From NCBI RefSeq assembly GCF_024137965.1, contig NZ_CP099975.1:1488001-1552000 (forward strand): 64,000 nucleotides of DNA. The letters are read 5' to 3'. Below are positions 32,258 to 40,347 of the stretch, piece by piece. Source of the DNA: Halomonas sp. Y3 (GTDB lineage Bacteria; Pseudomonadota; Gammaproteobacteria; Pseudomonadales; Halomonadaceae). The notes under the pieces are model-generated. The model did not search any database and had not been told where the DNA came from. It saw only the letters and a program-made list of their open reading frames with translations. Position 1 is the first letter of the stretch. Each line of letters starts with the position of its first letter. Position numbers and translations under genes: made by a program.

Positions 32258-32465
32258 GGCGTGCCTCCCTTCTTCCCTGGTGACGACCTCTTGCCGCACC
32301 TCATGGCGCCGTCAAGGCGTCGCCCGGCGGCGACGCCGTACCTTACCAGCTTAGGCCGTCTCTTCAGGTGACGGTTTCGTGACAGTCGCGGCGTCCCGCG
32401 TCCAGGGTCTATTCTGCTGGCAGAGTGCTTGCGCACGAATCCTCAGCCTGCCCCGGAGGTGCCCC

Positions 32466-33116
32466 ATGACCCTGATTGCCGTTCATCACGAGCCCGGCGC
32501 CGATGAGACGTTGCTGCGCGACCGCGTCGTCGATGCGTCCCTGGGTGAGGCCGAGCGGCACGGCTGGGAGGCGGTCAGGCTCACCGAGGTCGCCGCGCGC
32601 CTGGAGGTGCCCATGGCGGCGGTGCTGGCGGAGTTTCGCGATCTGGACGCGGTGGCCAATGCCTGGTTCCAGCGCGGCCTGGAGGCGATGCTGGCCGAGA
32701 AGCCCGAGGGCTTCGAGCACTGGCCGGAGGTCCAGCGACTGGCGCACTGCCTGCTCGCCTGGTTGGATGCGCTGGCGCCCCATCGCCGGGTCACCGTGGA
32801 GATGCTGCGCACCAAGGCCCATCTTCCCCACCTGCATACCTGGGTGCCCATGCTCTTCGATCTGTCGCGCACCGTGCAGTGGTGGCGGGAGGCGGCGCGG
32901 CTGCCGGCACCCTACGGCACCCGGCGCGCTCAGCTGGAGGAGGTGGCCCTGACCGGGCTCTTCCTGTCCGCCCTGGGAGTCTGGGCTCGGGACGACAGCC
33001 ACCGGCAGGAGCGGACCCGGCGCTTTATCGAGAGGCGCCTGGCCCGGGGCGAGCGCTGCCTGCGCTGGGTGCCCGACGGCAGGTCAGAGCCCCGGGAGGC
33101 ACCCGCTCAGAGATAG
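32466..33116 (+). CDS. TetR-like transcriptional regulator
   Basis: A 216-residue protein. The N-terminal 50-60 residues fit a TetR-type helix-turn-helix (ASLGEAERHGWEAVRLTEVA, RLEVPMAAVLAEFRDLDAVA). The C-terminal helical part (VTVEMLRTKAHLPHLHTWVP, QWWREAARLPA) resembles COQ9-like TetR relatives, but not closely enough for a specific name. GGAGGTG precedes the ATG at 32466; the upstream 29 codons lack a site. Divergent from the orphan ParA, and its 3' end overlaps the convergent CopD-like gene by 10 bases. The target is unknown. Confidence 0.72.
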   Translation: MTLIAVHHEPGADETLLRDRVVDASLGEAERHGWEAVRLTEVAARLEVPMAAVLAEFRDLDAVANAWFQRGLEAMLAEKPEGFEHWPEVQRLAHCLLAWLDALAPHRRVTVEMLRTKAHLPHLHTWVPMLFDLSRTVQWWREAARLPAPYGTRRAQLEEVALTGLFLSALGVWARDDSHRQERTRRFIERRLARGERCLRWVPDGRSEPREAPAQR

Positions 33117-33562
33117 CGGCCACCGGAGGCGATGGCGGTGGTGAGCAGGCCGAGGATCAGGTTGATGCCGACCAGGCGGCGAATCTGCGCCAGCTGCCGG
33201 CCGCCTTCGGGCCAGTCGCTGGCCTCCACGGCGCGGCAGAGCCGGCGGTAGGGAGCGAACCAGAGGTGCAGGTAGATGGCCATCATGGCAAGGCCCGAAA
33301 GCAGCATCAGGTGGATGTGCCAGCGCGCGCCGGCCATGCCGCCGAAGACCGCGAACAGCATCCACAGCCCGGTGACCAGCAGCACCGCCACCGCGGCCCA
33401 CACCCAGGGGAAGAAGCGGTCGAAGACGCCGCGCCACAGGGTGAGGCGGGCCGGTGGCTCCAGCTGGCCGGCGGCCACCGGGCGCAGGATCATCCAGGCG
33501 AAGAACATGCCGCCCACCCAGAGGACGGCGGCGATCACGTGCAGGGTAATGGCGATGGCCAT
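33107..33562 (-). CDS. CopD-family integral membrane protein
   Basis: A 151-residue protein with four hydrophobic helices. The start ITLHVIAAVLWVGGMFFAW, with a His in the first helix, and a later RWHIHLMLLSG and IYLHLWFAPYR match small CopD/DUF-type heme or copper-handling membrane proteins. A role in copper transport is family-level only. AGGAG precedes the ATG. Possibly co-transcribed with the yqj-like genes upstream (25-bp gap). Confidence 0.78.
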   Translation of the reverse strand: MAIAITLHVIAAVLWVGGMFFAWMILRPVAAGQLEPPARLTLWRGVFDRFFPWVWAAVAVLLVTGLWMLFAVFGGMAGARWHIHLMLLSGLAMMAIYLHLWFAPYRRLCRAVEASDWPEGGRQLAQIRRLVGINLILGLLTTAIASGGRYL

Positions 33563-33587
33563 GGGGGCTCCTCGCGTCGGGGAAGGG

Positions 33588-33890
33588 TCAGCGCAGCAGG
33601 CGGCGGGCCCGGCGCAGCAGCAGGGCGCCGGCAGCCAGGCGCTTGCTGACGCGCAATAGCGAGCTGGGGTGGCGGGCGCTCTTCATCAGCAGCACGCCGC
33701 CCAGGGCGTAGAGCGGCGCCTTGAAGCGCATCAGCGCCCGCCAGCCGTCATCGATGGGGCGGCTCGCCTCCCGGTAGCGGCTCGCCTCCACCAGGATATC
33801 GATGCGCTGCTGCTCGATGCGGGCGTTCAGCTGCGCCTTGCGCTCGGCATGGGACGGCGGTGGGCGCCGTGCGGGAAGATCAGCGCTCAT
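33588..33890 (-). CDS. yqjK: YqjK-like protein
   Basis: A 100-residue, basic, helical protein with ARIEQQRIDILVEASRYREA and a C-terminal RRARRLLR. It is the third gene in the order DUF883-YqjE-YqjK that also occurs in enterobacteria, which is the main basis for the name. Function unknown; a membrane-proximal role is likely because its partners are membrane proteins. It starts within the 3' end of yqjE (11-base overlap). Confidence 0.72.
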   Translation of the reverse strand: MSADLPARRPPPSHAERKAQLNARIEQQRIDILVEASRYREASRPIDDGWRALMRFKAPLYALGGVLLMKSARHPSSLLRVSKRLAAGALLLRRARRLLR

Positions 33891-34287
33891 GGTGCTCCTC
33901 CCGGCGCTCGCGCTCCATCAGGTCGCGGTCGGTGGCCAGATGCTTGAGGGTGCTGACCAGCAGGGTGCGGCGTTTAGCCAGCTGCAGGGCCCGCAGCGCC
34001 AGCAGGGCGCCGCCGCCCAGTAGCACCCCGGCGCTGACGGCAATGGCGGTGAGCCGGTAGCTGTCCCAGAAGGCGACGATCACCAGGGTGGTCAGCACCC
34101 CGATGCCGAGCATCAGCAGGATCAGGCTCAGCCCCACGATCAGCAGCAGGCCCACCAGCCGAACGCGCTCCTCCTCCAGCTCCAGAATGGCGAGACGCAG
34201 GCGCGTCTCGCCGGTGGCCAGCAGGCTGCCGAGCAGGCGCTTGGCGGCGGAAAACAGGCGCTGCGCCGGTCCCTGGCTCTCCTGCAT
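33880..34287 (-). CDS. yqjE: YqjE-like phage-holin-type membrane protein (DUF1469)
   Basis: A 135-residue protein with two adjacent transmembrane helices (about residues 37-95: VGLLLIVGLSLILLMLGIGV and TAIAVSAGVLLGGGALLALR) and charged ends. This is the Actinobacterial Holin-X/YqjE layout; despite the name no lytic role is implied. Its ATG overlaps the stop of the DUF883 gene by one base, so the two are coupled. Confidence 0.82.
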   Translation of the reverse strand: MQESQGPAQRLFSAAKRLLGSLLATGETRLRLAILELEEERVRLVGLLLIVGLSLILLMLGIGVLTTLVIVAFWDSYRLTAIAVSAGVLLGGGALLALRALQLAKRRTLLVSTLKHLATDRDLMERERREEHHER

Positions 34288-34619
34288 CAGCGACGCCCGA
34301 TCAGCATGCCGACGACTACGCCCACGGCGGCGCCGATGCCGATGCTGGTCCAGGGGTTCTCGTGGACGTAGCGGTCGCAGGCGTCGGCCTGGTGCTCCAT
34401 GCTGTCGCGGGCCTCGCCATAGAAGCGCTCGCCGCGGCTCTCGAGGCGGTCGCGGGTCTCCTTGAGGCGCTTCTCGGCCCGGTCACGCAGCTCCTTGATA
34501 TTGCTGCGGGAGTCGTCGGCGGTAGCGCTGACCAGCTCCTCGATGGTCTGGGTGAGGTGGTGCAGGTCTTCCTTGAGCTGCTGGGTGGTCTCGTGGGACT
34601 GGGGGGCACGGTTTGCCAT
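34287..34619 (-). CDS. ElaB/YqjD-family (DUF883) tail-anchored ribosome-associated protein
   Basis: A 110-residue protein with a long charged helix (LKEDLHHLTQTIEELVSATA onward) and a C-terminal membrane helix with the family ending PWTSIGIGAAVGVVVGMLIG and RR. In E. coli, YqjD and ElaB bind ribosomes at the inner membrane in stationary phase and under stress. First gene of the elaB-like/yqjE/yqjK operon. Confidence 0.9.
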   Translation of the reverse strand: MANRAPQSHETTQQLKEDLHHLTQTIEELVSATADDSRSNIKELRDRAEKRLKETRDRLESRGERFYGEARDSMEHQADACDRYVHENPWTSIGIGAAVGVVVGMLIGRR

Positions 34620-34725
34620 CGGGTCTTCCTCTGACGGTGAATGACAGCCACAGCATAGCAGCCAGGGCAGCGCTTGCCACGGCGGCGGCCGTCACGCTGC
34701 CTGCTGCATGGAAGGTGCGTCAGGG

Positions 34726-35805
34726 TCAGCGGGTCATGCTGCCGCCGCTGAACAGCGGATTGAGGCTGAAGCCCAGGCTGAGACGGTGATTGCGGTGGTC
34801 GTAGTCGATCATGCTCTCGCCGTAGCCGTAGTAGTACTGCACGTGGCCGCGCACGTTACCGTTGAAAAGCGGCCAGGAGTAGTCGACCTGGGTGCCCATG
34901 TTGCCGGCGCTGGGATTGCCCCGCCACAGCAGGCTGAGCTCGTTGTCGCCCAGGCGGCGAGCCAGGGTGACGTCGCCGTAGCCCATGTAGCGGTCGATAT
35001 CGGGGTTGTCGTCCTCGCTCTTGGACTCCGGGATGCGCCAGTGGGGGGCCAGGCTGAAGGCCCAGTCGCCGCGCTGGAAGATGCTCTCCACGTAGACCCG
35101 GTTCCAGCTGCGCGACAGCGGGTCGGAGCGGCCGTTGGAGAGATGGTTCAGCGCCAGGCGGTTGCGCACGTTGGTCCAGCCGAGCGTCCGCCAGGCGTTG
35201 TCGAAGGTCATGAAGACCTCGGGCTCGTAGTTGGTCTCCCGGAAGGGCGAGGAGGAGTCGGTGTTGTAGGCCTGCCACCAGCTGCGCTGGGTGTAGGCAA
35301 AATAGAGGTCGCCGGTATCGCCGAACACTCCCTCGAGCAGATTGACCTTGGCGCTGAACTGGAACTTGACCTCGGCATCTCGAGGGCCGTTATCCGGAGT
35401 GATCTCGCGAAAGGCGTCGCGATTGGGGTTGGCGGTATAGCTGACCGGAAACAGATAGTTGCGCCGGTAGGTGGTGATGGCAAAGGGGTTATGGTTGGAC
35501 TCCAGCTCCAGCTGGCGGCGCTCGGTGGCCTCGAGTGCCGCCTGAAGGTCCGGGGCGATGGGCGCTTGCTCCTCGTCGGCGGGCAGCTCGGCAAGCTCGC
35601 TCTGCAGCGACTCGAGCTCCGCATTGAGGGCCCGGATGCGGGCTTCGAGGGCGCGGCGTTGTGCAGCCGAGGCATCGGCGACTTCCCCATGGCGAGCCCC
35701 GCTGCTCGGCTCGGAGTGTGGCGTATCCGCCTGGAGGGCGGCGCCATGCAGCAGCAGGGCCAGGGCGGCGCCGGTGAGGGCGGCAGGGCGGGAGAGGCAC
35801 GTCAT
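34726..35805 (-). CDS. pldA: Outer-membrane phospholipase A1 (OMPLA) with N-terminal coiled-coil extension
   Basis: A 359-residue protein; E. coli PldA has 289. A signal peptide ends about residue 26. Residues about 45-105 form a predicted coiled coil (RRALEARIRALNAELESLQS) absent from E. coli OMPLA. The beta-barrel follows and carries the catalytic set His221, Ser223 and Asn235 in NHLSNGRSDPLSRSWNRVY, with the same spacing as E. coli His142, Ser144 and Asn156. The enzyme hydrolyses surface-exposed phospholipids to keep outer-membrane asymmetry. I start at 35805, at MTCLSRPAALTGAALALLL, because it begins the signal peptide. Confidence 0.93.
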   Translation of the reverse strand: MTCLSRPAALTGAALALLLHGAALQADTPHSEPSSGARHGEVADASAAQRRALEARIRALNAELESLQSELAELPADEEQAPIAPDLQAALEATERRQLELESNHNPFAITTYRRNYLFPVSYTANPNRDAFREITPDNGPRDAEVKFQFSAKVNLLEGVFGDTGDLYFAYTQRSWWQAYNTDSSSPFRETNYEPEVFMTFDNAWRTLGWTNVRNRLALNHLSNGRSDPLSRSWNRVYVESIFQRGDWAFSLAPHWRIPESKSEDDNPDIDRYMGYGDVTLARRLGDNELSLLWRGNPSAGNMGTQVDYSWPLFNGNVRGHVQYYYGYGESMIDYDHRNHRLSLGFSLNPLFSGGSMTR

Positions 35806-35959
35806 GGCGAGATCCGGAGGTGAGGAGGTACAGACCGCCGTTCTACCATGCCGGGGGCCCAAGTCAACCGCCAGCGGCGTTGTTCCTTGGTGATTGCCTT
35901 GGCGGCGCGAGGGGCCGAGAATCGAACCCTGGGCATTTCCCTGCGAAGCGAGGTAGTCG

Positions 35960-38900
35960 GTGAAGAGAGAGGCGGGTGCCAGGGCGAGAATCGCGACTGC
36001 GACGAAGTGTCAGGGCGGGGGCCAGGCCTGGTACCGGCTGCCCCTGATCCTGCTCCTGCTGCTGGTGCTGCTGCCGGCCCAGGCGGAGGAGAACCTCCCC
36101 GATCGCGACGCTGTCGAGGCGCGCCTGGAGGCTCTGACCCCGGCGGAGGGGGAGAGCCTGAGTGCGGCTGAGCGTCGGGAAGCGGAAGCCCTGGAAGCGA
36201 CGCTGGCGGGCCTGGAGGGCCTCTCGGAAGTGAGGGAGCGCCTGGATGCCCTGGAGGTCCGGGTCGAGCAGGCCCCCGCCGAGCTGCTGCGTCTGGAGCG
36301 GGAGCTGGTGGCCGAGGAGGAGGCGGCGCTGTCGCTGTCGGCCACCGACCTCGACGGCCTGGAGGTGGATGAGCTAGAGCAGCGCCAGCAGGAGGCGGTC
36401 CTGGAGCTGCAGCGCCTCCAGGACCGCCTCGCCGAGGTCAACGCCCAGCTGCTGGCCGCCCAGACCCTGCCCGAGCGCGCCCAGCAGGCGATCTCCGAGG
36501 CGATGCAGGCGGTGGAGCGTGCCCGGCGCAGTCAGGATGAGCTCGAGGCCCGGGGCCTGCCCGGCGATGATGCGCGGCGCCTGCAGAGCCAGGTGGAGCG
36601 GCGCCTGGCCGAAGTGACCCTGCTTTTCCATCAGCGCGAGCTGGGCACCAACACTCGGCTGCGCGAGCTCGACCAGCAGCGCCGCGACCTGCTCAACCAG
36701 CAGCAGGTGCGTCAGGAGGCGGAGCTCTCGCTGCTGCAGGACGTCATCGACCGCAAGCGGCGCCTGGCATCGGAGCAGGCCATCGCCGACGCCGCCCGGG
36801 ACGACCCCCTGCTGGAGGCGGGGCATCCGGTGCTGGAGCGCGCCCAGCAGGTCAACCGCGACCTCAGCCTGGAGCTGCTGCGCGCCAACGACCGCAACAA
36901 CGCCCTGGTGCGCGAGAGCCTGGCGGTGCGTAGCCAACTCGACCATGTCCGCCAGCTGCAGCGCAGCCTCAACGAGCAGATCGAGGCGATCCGCGGCTCC
37001 ATGCTGCTGTCGCGTATCCTGCGCGAGCAGCGCCGCTCGCTGCCCCAGGTGGCCCCGCGCCGGGATCTTCAGGACGAGATCGCCGATTTGCGCCTGCGCC
37101 AGTTCGACCTGGTGCGCCAGCGCGACGCCCTGCGCCAGAGCGAGCGGCTGGCCAACCAGCGTCTGGAGGAGGCCGGTGTGGAGGTCAGCGATGCCCTGGT
37201 GGAGTCGTTGCAGCGGCTCTACCAGTCCCGCCGCGAACTGGTCGATCGCCTGGAGCAGACCTATGGCAGCCTGCTCAGCACTGCCGTGGAGCTGCAGCTC
37301 AACCAGCAGCAGCTACTGGAGACCTCCCGGGAGCTGCGTGGAACCATCGACGAACAGCTCTTCTGGGTGGCCAACACTCGACCGCTGGATATCGGCTGGG
37401 CACGCCAGCTGCCGGCCAACCTGGTGCTGGAGTGGCAGGAGGGGGAGTGGCGGCAGGTTCTCCCCGGGCAGTGGCGCCTGCCCTCCACGGCAGCGCTGGC
37501 GGGGCTGCCCCTGCTGCTGCTGGCCGCCGGCCTGGTGTGGGGGCGGCGGCGCATCAAGACGCGCCTGGCGGTGATTCATGAGCAGATCGGTCGCCTGCGC
37601 AGCGATACCCAGCTGCATACCCCAAGGGCGGTGCTGCTCAATGCGCTGCTCGCCTCGCCTGGGCCGCTGAGCCTGGCGGCCCTCGGCGCCGCCCTGCTGG
37701 CCGAAAGCGACGGCATCGCCCATGGCCTGGGGCTGGCGGCCCTGCAGCTCGCCCTGGCCTGGGGCGTGATCGCCTGGGGGCGGCGCCTGCTGGTGCGCGA
37801 CGGCGTGGCCACCAAGCACTTCTACTGGCCGGCTGACTATGTGGCTCGCCTGCGCTGGCTGTTGGGCTGGCTGGCCCTGGCCCTGGTGCCGGTAGTGTTC
37901 ATCGCGACCCTGGCTCGGGACGCCGAGCTCGGGCTGACTCATCGGCCGGTGGCCCTGGGGCTGCTGGTGGCCGGGCTACTGGGCATGAGCCTGGGGCTGG
38001 CGCGCCTGATCCTGGCCCATACTCCCTTCTTTGGCGTCAAGCTCTTCCGGCTGGCGCTGGGACTGGCCATGGCGGCGGTGCCCCTGGTGCTGCTGGGGCT
38101 GATCGCGGCGGGCTACGAGTACACGGCGCTGAGCCTGGTGGGGCGCTTCGCCGCCACCCTCTATCTGCTCGGCCTCTGGATCCTGGTGGAGGCCAGCGTG
38201 GTGCGGGGGCTGGCCGTGGCCGCCCGGCGACTGGCCTTCAAGCGGGCCCTGGCCCGGCGACGCGCCGAGGTCAAGGAGGGCGCCGAGGGTGGCATCGAGG
38301 TGGTCGAGGAGCCCCCCCTGGACATGGAGCAGATCAACCAGCAGTCGCTGCGGCTCTCCAAGCTGATCCTGATGGTGGGCTTCGTACTGCTGCTCTATCT
38401 GGTGTGGGCCGATCTGCTCACCTTGCTGGGCTACCTGGAGCGGGTGGCGATCTGGGAAGCCGAGGGCGATGTGGGCAGCGAGCTTGTGACCGGTGCGCTC
38501 TCGGTGGCCGATATCATCACGGCGCTGTTGATCTTCGGCTTCACCCTGATGATGGCGCGCAACCTGCCTGGCCTGCTGGAAGTGATGGTGCTGTCACGCC
38601 TGGAGCTCAAGCAGGGCAGCGCCTATGCCATCGCCTCGCTGCTCTCCTATGCCATCGTGGGCAGCGGCCTGGTGGCCTCCCTGGCCACCCTGGGCGTGGC
38701 CTGGAGTCAGCTGCAGTGGCTGGTGGCGGCGCTGGGCGTGGGCCTGGGCTTCGGCCTCCAGGCGATCTTCGCCAACTTCGTCTCGGGCCTGATCATCCTC
38801 TTCGAGCGGCCGGTGCGCATCGGCGACACCATCACCCTGGGGTCTCTGACCGGCACGGTCAGCCGCATCCGCATTCGCGCCACCACGGTGACCGACTTCG

Positions 38901-39394
38901 ACCGCAAGGAGATCATCATTCCCAACCAGACCTTTATCACCGACCAGCTGATCAACTGGTCGCTCTCCGATACGGTCACTCGGGTGGTGCTCAACTACCG
39001 GGTCGCCTACGGTTCCGACCAGGCGCTGGTGCATCGGCTGCTCTACCGGGCCGCCCATGAGAACGAACGGGTGCTGGCCGACCCCGAGCCCCAGGTATTC
39101 TTCATGGCCTACGGGGAGAGCACCCTGGAGTTCGAGCTGCGGGTCTTCGTCAACGCCCTGGGGGACCGCCTCTTCGCCACCGACGAGCTCAACTGCCGGG
39201 TGGGGGAGCTATTTGCCGAGCATGGGGTCGATATCGCCTTCAATCAGCTGGAGATCTGGCTCAAGCGCCCGGGTGAGACGCGCAAGGTAGTGGAGACCGG
39301 CGGCAAGGGCAGGCTGCGCCAGCATCCGCCGCCGGGCAGCCACGGCGACCCGGGTGAGATCGACGTCGGGGATGGGGGCGACAGCGGTCGCTGA
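35960..39394 (+). CDS. mscK: Large mechanosensitive channel of the MscK/KefA type
   Basis: A 1144-residue protein (E. coli MscK has 1120). After a long basic N-terminus a signal-like helix is seen (LPLILLLLLVLLPAQAEE). About 450 residues of periplasmic coiled coil follow, rich in L, E, R and Q. Around ten membrane helices come next, then the MscS core: the pore helix VAALGVGLGFGLQAIFANFV, the MscS beta domain (RPVRIGDTITLGSLTGTV, DFDRKEIIIPNQTFITDQLI) and a C-terminal cytoplasmic cage. It releases ions during osmotic downshock. The GTG start at 35960 is tentative; a later start near the signal helix is possible. Divergent from pldA. Confidence 0.9.
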   Translation: MKREAGARARIATATKCQGGGQAWYRLPLILLLLLVLLPAQAEENLPDRDAVEARLEALTPAEGESLSAAERREAEALEATLAGLEGLSEVRERLDALEVRVEQAPAELLRLERELVAEEEAALSLSATDLDGLEVDELEQRQQEAVLELQRLQDRLAEVNAQLLAAQTLPERAQQAISEAMQAVERARRSQDELEARGLPGDDARRLQSQVERRLAEVTLLFHQRELGTNTRLRELDQQRRDLLNQQQVRQEAELSLLQDVIDRKRRLASEQAIADAARDDPLLEAGHPVLERAQQVNRDLSLELLRANDRNNALVRESLAVRSQLDHVRQLQRSLNEQIEAIRGSMLLSRILREQRRSLPQVAPRRDLQDEIADLRLRQFDLVRQRDALRQSERLANQRLEEAGVEVSDALVESLQRLYQSRRELVDRLEQTYGSLLSTAVELQLNQQQLLETSRELRGTIDEQLFWVANTRPLDIGWARQLPANLVLEWQEGEWRQVLPGQWRLPSTAALAGLPLLLLAAGLVWGRRRIKTRLAVIHEQIGRLRSDTQLHTPRAVLLNALLASPGPLSLAALGAALLAESDGIAHGLGLAALQLALAWGVIAWGRRLLVRDGVATKHFYWPADYVARLRWLLGWLALALVPVVFIATLARDAELGLTHRPVALGLLVAGLLGMSLGLARLILAHTPFFGVKLFRLALGLAMAAVPLVLLGLIAAGYEYTALSLVGRFAATLYLLGLWILVEASVVRGLAVAARRLAFKRALARRRAEVKEGAEGGIEVVEEPPLDMEQINQQSLRLSKLILMVGFVLLLYLVWADLLTLLGYLERVAIWEAEGDVGSELVTGALSVADIITALLIFGFTLMMARNLPGLLEVMVLSRLELKQGSAYAIASLLSYAIVGSGLVASLATLGVAWSQLQWLVAALGVGLGFGLQAIFANFVSGLIILFERPVRIGDTITLGSLTGTVSRIRIRATTVTDFDRKEIIIPNQTFITDQLINWSLSDTVTRVVLNYRVAYGSDQALVHRLLYRAAHENERVLADPEPQVFFMAYGESTLEFELRVFVNALGDRLFATDELNCRVGELFAEHGVDIAFNQLEIWLKRPGETRKVVETGGKGRLRQHPPPGSHGDPGEIDVGDGGDSGR

Positions 39395-39415
39395 ACGGCC
39401 GGCGCAGGGGGCTGG

Positions 39416-40183
39416 CTAGGCCTGGCGCACGGCGTGGAGCAGGAATTCGCGGTTGCCGTCGCCGCCCAGCAGCGGGCTCTCCTGCCAGTGGCGCACCGCG
39501 AGCCCGTGCTCGGCGCAGCAGGCACGGATCTTCGCCTCCACCTCGCGGTAGCGGGCGGGGTCGGTGACCAGCCCCCGGGCGTTGACGCTGCCGGGGCCCA
39601 CTTCGAACTGCGGCTTGACCAGGCTGGCGAGCTCGGCCCCCGGCGCCAGCAGGGCGGCGATCTCGGGTAGGATCAGGCTCTGGGAGATAAAGGAGACGTC
39701 CATCACCGCGACATCCGGCCCCGCGGCGCCCTGGGCGGCCAGGGCCTCCCGCAGGCGGGGCTCGCGGGCCATGGCCCGGGCGTTGAGTCCCTCCAGGCAG
39801 GTGACCCGCGGATCCTCGCGCAGGCTCGGGTCGAGCTGGTCGTGGCCCACCTCCACGCCGATCACGTGGCGTGCGCCGCAGCGCAGGGCACAGTCGGTGA
39901 AGCCGCCGGTGGACTGCCCCACGTCGAGCACCAGCCGGCCCTCGAGGTCCAGCCCCAGCGTTTCGATCAATGCCTCGAGCTTGAGCCCCGCCCGGGAGAC
40001 ATAGCGCTCCTCGGGGTCCTCCGCCACCGTCAGCCGGGTATCGTCCGGCAGCTTCTCGCCGGGCTTGGTGAGCACCCGGCCGCTATCGGCCAGGGCGACC
40101 CGCCCATGACGGATCAGCCGCTGGGCGCGGGTGCGGGAGCGGGCCAGGCCCTGGGTGACAAGAAGCTGGTCGAGACGCGTCAT
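39416..40183 (-). CDS. tlyA: TlyA-family rRNA ribose methyltransferase
   Basis: A 255-residue protein. The N-terminal S4 RNA-binding domain (MTRLDQLLVTQGLARSRTRA) is followed by an FtsJ-type methyltransferase: SAM motif LVLDVGQSTGGFTDCAL, the acidic VIGVEVGHDQL, and VMDVSFISQSLILPEI then VKPQFEVG with the conserved Lys. TlyA proteins 2'-O-methylate cytidines in 16S and/or 23S rRNA; older annotations call them hemolysin A. Convergent with mscK, 21 bases apart. Confidence 0.93.
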   Translation of the reverse strand: MTRLDQLLVTQGLARSRTRAQRLIRHGRVALADSGRVLTKPGEKLPDDTRLTVAEDPEERYVSRAGLKLEALIETLGLDLEGRLVLDVGQSTGGFTDCALRCGARHVIGVEVGHDQLDPSLREDPRVTCLEGLNARAMAREPRLREALAAQGAAGPDVAVMDVSFISQSLILPEIAALLAPGAELASLVKPQFEVGPGSVNARGLVTDPARYREVEAKIRACCAEHGLAVRHWQESPLLGGDGNREFLLHAVRQA

Positions 40184-40347
40184 GGCGGCTCCCGGGGCAA
40201 GAGAAGGGGGCTAAGGGGCTGGCAGTATAGCGTCGCGAGGCGCGTCGTGCAGCGCTCATCCTGATATGCTATCGGGCGAGATAACGCCATGGCAGACATG
40301 GCCTTGATGGACAGAGTGCGCCCGCCGGGCGACCAGGGAAAACGGTA

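Noticed and set aside
33880..34287. YqjE-like holin annotation plus the muramidase as a phage lysis cassette
   Set aside because: The two genes are 12 kb apart, and the YqjE-like gene belongs to a housekeeping envelope operon.
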